Assembly (NCBI RefSeq): GCF_030272615.1
Contig: NC_081409.1
Location: forward strand, 210,349,190 to 210,413,189
Direction of reading: 5' to 3'
Origin: Cryptomeria japonica
Taxonomy: Eukaryota; Streptophyta; Pinopsida; Cupressales; Cupressaceae
Length of the DNA: 64,000 nucleotides
Shown: in pieces, positions 54,101-64,000 of the stretch
Numbering within the stretch: the stretch's first letter is position 1
How the letters are laid out: the number at the start of each line of letters is the position of its first letter
Translations under genes and position numbers: made by a program
The notes under the pieces: generated by a model
The model's input: only the letters and a program-made list of their open reading frames with translations
The model's database searches: none
Told to the model about the DNA's origin: nothing

Positions 54101-57100
54101 GAATGAACCAGGCCCCATACCTCTGCACTAAAATGGTAGCTTGCTCCGAGAGCCTGATGTGTAACCCTCCCTGCATTAGCCTGACTAGGCGCATTGTGAA
54201 GGCGTCGTTGACGCGTTCGTACTGACCAACCGCGTAAGCCGGGCTGCTCTTTTCCCTTTGAGCTATATCCTGGTAGTGCAGCTGCGGGTAGCAGTCATAA
54301 ACCTTTACCTGACCAGGCCCATTCCCGATCTCACCTTTCATTATTAATCCTGGCAGTGGCTGGTTCTTTGCGAACATATAGACCAAATAGGAGGTCATGG
54401 TGAAATACTTCTTTGTCTCGAGTTCAATTAGCTGAGCGTGGATGTTATCACTTATGATCTGGGCCCAGTCAAACTTAGACTTTCCGGCAAAGACCTGTTC
54501 TGTAAAATAGAACATCCATTCTTCAAAGTAGTTGGACTTAGGAAGTCCCATGACTCGGCTAAGTAAGGTGACCATGTCCCCATGTTCATTATGAAAGTCA
54601 CTCCTGGGGGTCTTTTTCACAATCCTGGTGCTTGAAGGCCTTTTCTCCTTGAACCATTCTTCGTTAATCAATGCCCTGCATCGGGCCGGGTTCATATCAT
54701 ATGCCCCTTGTGCCTCGTCCATTGTTGTAGCTATGGGATTATTTGGAAAGGGGATATCAAATGCATCACCAATAGCCTCAGGGGAGAAGTCGGCAATAGT
54801 TATATCTTCCAGAAGCACCAATCTGGACTTTGGTTCGTAATGCCGAGCAGCTTCCACTACTAATTCATAGTTTTGGATTGCTGGAGGAAAACCTGCTGCT
54901 TGCGCGATGCCACTTTCTACCATTTGCCATGGCCTGCCATATGCGTTGGGCGAGAAGACCCGATCCCTGAAATCCTGAATATCAATGTGGCCAAGGTCGG
55001 TGTCACCAATGTTGTCCCAGACGCTCTGGACCTTTGACTCCCTTAATCCTCCCCTCTGATACTAATACTTCATTCTTTCAACTTTCCGCGGGATGTCTGA
55101 TTTGGATGCTCGTGAGGTTTCTGCTGCAGCGGGTGTTTTTGATGATTCTGCCACTGATTTAGGCATTTATCCTGCACAGCAAGACACGGATTACAAGGTG
55201 ATACAAGAACGATAATGCGGGTTAGATAATAACAGAAGTGCTTCAACAGACCGGGATTAGTTTAAATATCATTTTGGCTAACAATTTGATTAACTTTAAC
55301 AGCATTACATTCCTGAAGATTTATGACTATGCAATCTCATTTTCGAATTTTTGGATTAATTTTCAACAGAGGCAAAATATGAGAAGTTTGAATTTGAAAA
55401 GAGATGCAGCTTCTGGCTAAACCTTGGGGATGAATCCTAAATTTCGGATGTTCGAATAACGGCGATGCAGACTTCAAGAATTTCAAATTTTGCGTATTTG
55501 CCTATTTGATTCACATATTTTTAAATGACCATACGCAATAAAGCGTACTTACCTGATTGGAGTGAATGATGAGTGATTGCCCGACCTTGTTGCGCGGGGC
55601 AAGCGGATGATCCTGCAAAATTTGAATCCCAACGGTTATCCCTCCTATTTAAATTTTCGCGGTTTGGAGGATGAAAGAGGATTTATCAATTTCACATAGT
55701 TCTGTGCCTAGCAATCTGAATTTTAAATGGTTGATGGGAGGATGATGCGGTGTCTTACCTCCTTGTTTTCGGATTTGAGAGCTCTTTCAAATTTTGAATT
55801 GCATTCTTTGAATTTTGACAAATTGGAGGCTTCGGATTTAACCTTCGCGGACTTCGGACCTGGGGTAAAGGGTGTGGTTTGCGCTGAATAGTAGATTTTG
55901 CGTTAAAAATGTGCCTTCGCGTTTTTCGCTTTGGCTCTTGCGTTACAAACTGTGCCTTCGCGTTTTTTTGCTTTGGCTCTTGCGTTACAAACTGTGCCTT
56001 CGCGTGCCAAAGTTCGGATCTTTAGCCCGAAGAGGAGATGCGTTAGATTTTAAACTCGACTTTGCCCTCGTTTTGGTTCGGACCTAAAGTCCGAAAATGA
56101 TCGCGTTATACAATGTTTCTCCTTCGCGTTGGTTCGGACCTAAAGTCCGAAATGATCGCGTTGCTTTCAATTTTCGTCTCCGCCGAAATTCAGACCTGGG
56201 GTCCGAAATGCGATCGCACAGTGTTATGCTACTTCGACCTTTGCCGAAGTTCGGGGCTTAGGGTCTGAAGTGTGATCGCGTGATGTTTCTAAAACTTTGC
56301 CTTTGTGTTAGTTCGGAGCTTAGGGTCCGAAGTGGATCGCGTGATGTTTTTTAAACTTAACACTTTTGTTGAAGTTCGGACCTAAGGTCCGAAGTGTGAT
56401 CGCGTGATGTTTTTTAAACTTAACACTTTTGTTGAAGTTCGGACCTAAGGTCCGAAGTGTGATCGCGTGATGTTTTTTAAACTTAACACTTTTGTTGAAG
56501 TTCGGACCTAAGGTCCGAAGTGTGATCGCGTGATGTTTTTAAAACTTAACACTTTTGTTGAAGTTCGGACCTCAGGGTCCGAAATGTGTTCGCACAGTGT
56601 TATTTCTTAACTTGAATTTGGAAATTTCGGACCTGGGGTCCGAAAGTGATTGCCACCTTATGTTTTTAAATTTTGAATTTCGAAATTTCGTACGCTTAAG
56701 TCCAAAAAAGGGAGTGCATAACGTTTTTTTACCTTAACTTGACTTTCGCCAAGTTCGGACCTGGGGTCCGAAAAGGAGCGCATTCGGTTTAAACTTGCCT
56801 TCATGTTTTAAAACTTTTACTTTCGTACAAGTTCGGAACTGGGGTCCGAAAAGGAGATGCATCATGTTAAACTTTGAAATTTTGGAACAAACTTTCGGCA
56901 TTCTCGCCCGAAAGCCAGATCAGTCAGGAGGACTCATTGGTTCATTATTCCAACGTCGATCAGCCTATGGACTGATCACGAACTCGCTCGAAGAGACACG
57001 AGAAACTCTGCTTGGATCCTCGGGATAACGATCAAAAAACTCAAAACAGGAAACGGGGACCCTGTCGGCGACAGGGAGCGTGTGCAACGCACAACACAGT

Positions 57101-60100
57101 CCTAACTCGACACAACTTGTAGTTACCTTACATGTAATTACAAAAGTGCAAGTAATGTGTTAACTTGCTTTTTACAAAAAATACTTTTACACGTAACTTG
57201 TCAAAACAAAATTACAACTAAAGACTACAAAAGTGGGAAAAATACAACTAAGTGTTGAAATACACTTAAGTTGCATCACGTGAAGACACGAATCCTTTAA
57301 ACTTCTGGATACTCATTTGCAGTTCCTCGGGATTCGGTTCATGGTTGTTGCATGTTCTTGGCAACAACCGTGATCTTCACAATAGTGTCATGACATCGGA
57401 GGAGCGCAGAGTTGTTTTTATCCAGGATAGACTGGATTTCATGCAAAAAGGCTTGGTGTTTCATCAATATCTGAATTGAAGCGGCCGAGAATTGTTCGCT
57501 CCTCCATTCACGATGAATCCTCATCTGTAAAACAGCAAGAACTTCTTCTTTTGGAATCAACTCTCCATCCTGACTTAATATGTTGCAAGAGGCCCTTTCA
57601 CAATGTGAGACAATATCTCGAAAAACTTCACCCCAAAATCTCGTTGCATCACCGATCTCGGATTTAAGAACAAGGGCCTTGTTTTCCAGAAGCTCTTCAA
57701 ATTCCAAGTACATGACCCTGGAAGAGATGATGGCATGCTCCTGTAAAACACTCAATTGTTGTTGGGGCATGGTACGCCAGATTGCCAAACTATCCTCAAC
57801 ACTTTCCAGATTCTTTTTGAAAGTATCAGAAGTTTGATCCAGTTTTTCCTCAATGGTCTCCAACTTAGACATCATCTGAAAAATGTCTTTTATCACCTGT
57901 GCACAAAGATCATGAAGCTGATCAACCGAGGAATCCAGTGCTTGTACCTTCTGAGCAGCCCTTTCCACTCCACGAATTGATTCTTGGGAACTAGAAGAAC
58001 GTATGGAGTTACTCCCTTCAACAGCAGGTTTTGTGATTTTATGAATGGCTGCCATAAGTTGTCGGTTTTCCTCTTCTAGCTTGTCTTTCTTTGCTAGAAG
58101 TTCATCACACCTTTGTTCCAACGAAGCTACGGAAAACAAAGCATCATGTTTAATGACCTCATGTGTTTGTTTGCCCAACTCTATCCTTGTAACCTTATAA
58201 TCAGCAGTTGACATTTCTTCAAGTGGCTTATCTGCAATGGGTTCTACAATTTCAGCTACCTTCATCTTGTTGCTGTCAACAGTTACTCTGGAGCTAGTCT
58301 TGGCCTTCTTAGCAACTTTGGATCTGGACTGTTTCAGTTGTTGATAATCAAACGCATCAAGTGAGATTTCTAGCTTCTTCCTTTTCAGAGTAAAAGAGCT
58401 GAGCCATGGAGGCAAAGTCATCAACTCCCATTCAATAGCAGTTGTAGGCAAAGGAGAAGCAGTTTTTGTTTGAATCACCGTGGTCATCCTGGGAGAAATA
58501 TTTGTTTGGATAGCGACCACGGTTTGCTCAGTTACCAACGGGCAAGTAGATTGCCTCATAAATTCTTCAAAATCAGAAGTGGAAGTATCAATTTCTGATA
58601 ACTGGATGCAAGTAGGAATATCCTCAGGAACTTCCAACACACTCTCTTGTTGATGATCAGAAGGTGGCTCGTATGCTGAAATGGGAATGACATTCTGAGG
58701 AGATTCATCCACAAGCAAATCAGGAGGAGAAAGAGGCGTCTCAATGGAAACTGGGGGAATGATCTCATGAGGCGAGTCCGATGCTGGAGACTTGGGAGCA
58801 TCATCAGATTGCTACCCCTTTTCTGGATTATCTAGATCAACCACCTGAACATGAAACCATGATTTTTCCTTCCCACGAACTGTTGTTTCCTCAGGAGGAA
58901 GCACTACTGCCCGACTAACTCGCAACTTGATCCTCGTGCCCGAAGACGATGCACCTTCCTTATTGTCAACCTGGATCTCAAACTTACATCCAAGAGGCCC
59001 CATAGAATCATCTTCTTTTCCAACCTTGATTTTTATAAGTCTAACAGCATTACTTTTCAGCCATGCGTTGGTGTTAGCCAAGATAGGCTGAAATCTCTCA
59101 AGGATGGATATGCACTCTTTGTGTGACCATTGGATCAAAAGAAGTGGAGCCTCCTCAACCCTCCGTGAAATGTATTCAGGATCAAGTACATGCCCATCAT
59201 CAATCATCCCTTGTGGGATATCCACCAAGTTCAAATCAACAATTTGCTCAACAGTGAGCCTGCAGTAATCAATCTTTAGAACCTCGACCTCAGTGCAGAG
59301 ATCTACCCAGATGTCTTCAATGCCATGCACGTGCACAAAGGATTTCTTGATCTTCTCCTTCATACCTCTGTAATCAAAATCAGCTCTAGGTTCAAACCTT
59401 TTGAGCTTGATTTCCTGCATTTCAATCTCCATGGCCTTAGCTTTCACAGATGTAACAAGGGAATACTGGCCAATTTTCAATGGGTTTGTTGTAGAGATCC
59501 CCATTCCAACCTTGTGTCTAGCAGACTGATGAGTGTGGACAGCCATGATCTGTTTGCCCAACTCCATAAGAATGATCCTCTCAGTTGGGTATCTAGGAAG
59601 CATATATGGCTGACCACTATAGCATCTGACCCTCATATAGGTGAAGGTGGGGAACTGTAGAAACAAACATTCATATTCGCACACCCTTTTCCATGCCTCA
59701 TCTGATACTCTTTTGTTCCTCAAAGTTCTGTCAAACTGACACATGAAATATCCGAAGAATGCATCTTGGACTCTTCTGAAATGCAGTCTATTGGGTCTCA
59801 AAGGCAACTGATTGTAATAGTCCCAAACTGGTATAAGTGAGCGATCACCCTTGGTAGAAAGACCTGGAAAGTGTCTAAGTGATGCTGCCAAGTATACCAA
59901 ATATGAGTTCATGTAGAAAGTCATGGTGGAAGGGACTACTACAAGTTGTTCACACAAGGCATCGTTGATGACTTCTCCCCATGATATATGATGCGACTGC
60001 CTTATGAACATGATGAACTGGTACACCCATGGCTCAGAGACATTAGAATGCTCGAGGCCCATTATCCTGCTGAGAAGGGTTATGGTGTCTCCTATCTCCC

Positions 60101-63100
60101 ATTTGAAATCGCAGTGGTACAACTTAACCCACCTTGAGAAGGAGACTCGTGGCTCTTGGATCCACCTGTTGATATGTCGTTTACAATCTTTTTCACTTTT
60201 TACATAGTAATCAGCTGCACTTTCTTTGGAGATTTCCATGTAAACAGGTGCGGGAGGTATTCTGAAAACCTTCTCGATCGTATCTACATCAAGACGAATT
60301 ATTGCTTCACCATCATCATTTTTTATGACTCTTGTCTCTTTGTCAAAATGATGAGTGCAGGCGAGAACAAATTCAGGTTCTAGGGCAGCCACCGGGAAGG
60401 AAGATGCATGATGGATATGGCTGTCCAACAGCCGCTGCATGTTGTTATCTTGTGGATCTTCCACCCTCTTGACAAACTCTGTCATATCAACGTGCCCTAT
60501 TTCCGTGTCTCTAATACGATCCAAAGGGGAAGAAACTTGGGAAGGTGCAACCTCGTTCTGATACTTGTCATATTTGTACTTCATCTTTTTTGGAACTGGA
60601 GATGACGGCAAATTTGACATTTATTGGAACCCTGGAATACTGTGATGAAGACTTAAAATTGTTAAGGCAAGATCAGAGTTAGCTGCAAATAACATTCTTC
60701 CTTCTTCAAATGGGAAAAACTTCGATTCTTGAACCTCACGATTTTGTGAGAGAAAGAGGGGAAATATATGGAAATGGGAAAATCTTGACTTTGACCAATT
60801 TCGGATCTTGGGGAAATTTTTGCGAGTATACAAGTTGGAAACAACATACATGCAATCGGATTTTTAAAACCCAAATGCATGTATACTTGTAAATTTGCAA
60901 ATGGAGAAATGGATGGAAAATGAGAATTTGACTTGCGAAAAATGACGGAAATGGAAAGTACGGATATGGGAAACATGAATGGATAGAAATGGGAAAATCC
61001 GAGAATGTCATTTTCATGAAAATGGGAAGAACTTTTCAACATGTAATCCGGTTTTTAAAACCTGATTTTGAAAGGGGGGGGTGGGGTATTTCACATCTTT
61101 TCAACTTGGAATTTCCACCAAAAATGGTTAAATTTCTTAACTGTAAGGGAAGAACAAAAATTTTCAGCCAACTTGTAATCGGGATTTAAAATCCCAAATA
61201 CAAGTAAAGAGGGAAAATGGGGAAGAATAATTCAAAAATTGCATACCAAGGGGAAAATCTCTCTCACAAAAACCGATTTTTGGGGGAAGAACAACATATT
61301 TACAAAATATCAACTAGAAAGGAAAACTAAGAAAACAAGAAAATAATAAAACGAAAGAAAGAAAGAAAGGAAAACATACCTTGAATAAAACTGAAAATGC
61401 TTCTCCAAAAATGCTATCAATCTTGGAATGAAGAAGACAAACCAATAAATAGAGAGAATCCACAATGCCAAACCCTAACCACGTTTTTGCAAAAACGCCT
61501 TATGTAGAAAAACATGGCAGCAAATGCAAAGGAAATGGCATGAAAGATGATTGAATCTCCTTCAACCTTAACGCCTTATCATTCCAAGATAAAACGATTC
61601 ATAAAATTGCTGATTCATGGCATTCCAAATTGCAAAAAATGTGGTTTTTTGAAAAAACGTGGTTGCTGTTATAAAGCTAAAAACCAGCAATCACAATCTC
61701 CATGTGGTGTGAAAGGTGTCCAATCATGCATGAAAATAGGAAGGAATCCTAAACGCCTTCCTCCTCCAACAAATTCTCCACAAAAATTTGCCTAAAATCC
61801 TCAAAAAACATTTTTCCCTTGCAAATCGGGTTTTTGAAGACAAAGTGCAAGTTCGAATTGCATAAAACAATGAAAATCGGGTTTTTTAGAAGTTATAACA
61901 AGTTTAAAATTTCACTTTTTCAACATGTTAGGCAAAATCGGGATTTTTTGACCAAATAGCAAGTTTAAAATGTCAAAAATGCACTTTATGAGCAAAATCG
62001 AGTTTTTGGAGACAAAGTGCAAGTTTTAAATTGTCACTTTTTCATTTACAAGGCAAAATTGGGATTTTTGGAGAGATATGCAAGTTTAAAATCACTTGTA
62101 AAGGGGAAATAAAATCCCTATAGCAAGTTATAATTTACTTGCACACATGTAATAGGAGTTTAAAATCCATATTACATGTAAAAACCATTAAAGTAGGGGT
62201 TTTTGGAAAGAACTACAAGTTTACTTGTAACTTAACCAAAAAATCCCTATTTTAACTAAAAAAGCCAAAAAAACAATAAAAACAATAAAGGGGAAATTTA
62301 AAACAAATTACAAGTTTTCATTTTTTAATAAAGTGCACATGTAATAAGCTAAAAATTTCCCTAAAAAGACCAAAACAATGGAAATCAATAAAACTTGCAG
62401 TTCAAGGAAAATTCTCCACCTACAGTCAGGGAGAAAAAACGCGAAATTGAAGGAAAGACATAGCAAACGAACCCAGAATGCGACGAAATTCAAAACGTAG
62501 TTCGAGGATGGAATGAGGATTAAGCCAGTCCAAGGATTAGTCGAAATCATGCCTCGAGAAGCATGCCATAGAGTAAAAATTTTCATTTTTTCACAAAAAT
62601 TTTATGTTATGGTCCTTCATTTTTGGAAACAAAAATGAGGACAATAGGTACAAGGCTACATATGATAGACTTACATCAATTCAAGATGATGAGGTATAGG
62701 TTGGGTTCTTTAGGTGCATTGATAAGATGTATGATCCTAATAATGCCAACACGATTTGCACTGAGTGGAGCAAATTTTCCACTCCTAGGGGTTATTCTGA
62801 TGCAGATAAGATGGATATAGCAAATATGGCATAGGAAGACCCAATTTTGTGTTAACTCCAATTGCTATATGCTCATTGTTCATGATGTCGATGTGCGTAA
62901 GTGATATGAAAATCATTCACTCATCCTTAGGAGATTGCGCCATCTTTGTGTAGTTGTTTCCTCATGGCGAAGCAAAGCTTGGTTTGGTTGCACCAAGTCA
63001 ACAATCAATTCTTGCATTGTTAGAAGTAGCATGGACTCTCTTAACCCTTATCTCCTTTTGTCTTTATTTTCAAAGTAAGTTTATTAAAGATTCCACGTTC

Positions 63101-64000
63101 CAGCAGTGTTCATTAACGTAAGTTCGTTTGTGATTACCAACAATGTCACATCATATCCACTAAGTCTATCCAGAAATTAAAGTCGATTGTTTGCATTATA
63201 AACCTTGGAATTGTTTCACTTGATCATATTATTTAGCATGTGAGGTTTCTTTGTTCAAGAGAGGATAGAATACTTAGTATTTTGTTCTATGTTCGACGTG
63301 TAAAAACAAATCAACAATGAGTCCAGTAGTTCTAGTGATGAGGAGTTTGGGGATGATTAGAGGCATCCCTTTCATTACATTTTGACATTTTGCAGTTTGT
63401 AATTATTTTGATATCATACCACTCATTGTAATTAATATTTTTGATATAATACAAATCTCCAATTTGACAATTTCATTTGTCAAATTTTATTTAGTATTCA
63501 AGTATTTAAAATTAAAATGAAAATCTTAAATCTTAGTATTTAGTATTTGCAATTTCGCTATTTTACTAATTTGCCAAAGTCTCATTTAAATTGTAATTCT
63601 TATAAATCTTTCCGTAACTAATTTTTCAAGTATTATATGTATATCAACACCGCCCCCCCGCTCCCTTGCCACACCCTCGATGTCCCCAAACTTAGGCCCT
63701 TAGTCCCCCCATCTCCCCGTTCCAAAACTCGGTGGAACGTGATATTTACAAGGAGCAATTGTGATGATGTCCTAATAGTGTTATCTTTTTACTTAACTAT
63801 GTTTCATTAAATTTAATTTAAGAGTGGGGCAATGGAAAGTAGGCAGCTAAGCCTGACCCTATGTGTAAATTTGAATTCACAATTACATCTCTACCCATTT
63901 GTGTTCACAAAAGAGAATAAGATGCAAAATATCTATTTAATTTTTAGTCCAATCTTAATCAAAACAATGACATATTCTTAAACCACAATATTCACACAAT

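Overview
This window holds no recognisable host gene. It is repeat-rich plant DNA built almost entirely of nested transposable elements. A chromodomain Ty3/gypsy element with an initiator-Met-tRNA primer site, a Ty3/gypsy element with an extra plant-type RNase H, an L1-type LINE with a C-terminal RNase H and a BED/DUF659 hAT transposase all point to a seed plant with a large genome. A gymnosperm is plausible, but that is only a guess from style.

Left half (about 2-33.7 kb). An old minus-strand Ty3/gypsy element (gypsy1) has been split by later insertions, and its reading frame can be followed across every gap. From its 5' side the order is gag-protease and an RNase H (33.7-30.9 kb), RT N-terminus (30.6-30.2), [gypsy2 22639-30178, duplication AAGCC], a 51-bp RT scrap, [B1 16137-22587, duplication AAATG], RT YMDD and RNase H start (16.1-15.7), [A1 4665-15695, itself carrying C 10279-14204, duplication GGTTT], then RNase H end and integrase (4.66-3.0). 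Element D (1-2036) abuts its 3' side, and B2 (from 33679, with A2 inside from 36967) interrupts gag.

Right half (about 41.5-64 kb). After a chimeric break in A2 there is an unassigned U3-like fragment, a 16-G run, a decayed L1-type LINE carrying a small TRIM-like insert with a tRNA-like sequence, a BED-finger fragment, and a hAT transposase. The hAT gene is split by B3 (49486-62646, duplication GGTAC), and B3 is split by A3 (50412-57096, duplication CAGTC).

The most interesting system is the A/B/C/D set. These are 3.9-7.1 kb units that start TGTTG, end CAACA, and are flanked by 5-bp target duplications. They show no LTR pair, PBS or PPT. In A, B and C a TATA-like box lies 816-899 bp from the 3' end. 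That is the layout of one giant LTR (U3-R-U5), so the complete copies look like solo LTRs. A and B each carry, in the putative U3, a 1,118-1,212-codon ORF. The A and B proteins are collinear and clearly homologous, yet match no enzyme I recognise. In front of the ORF, or the equivalent place in C and D, each family has its own array of repeats, palindromic in A, B and C. I know of no described element of this kind. Frames, boundaries and duplications were read directly from the sequence; the solo-LTR and function statements are inference.
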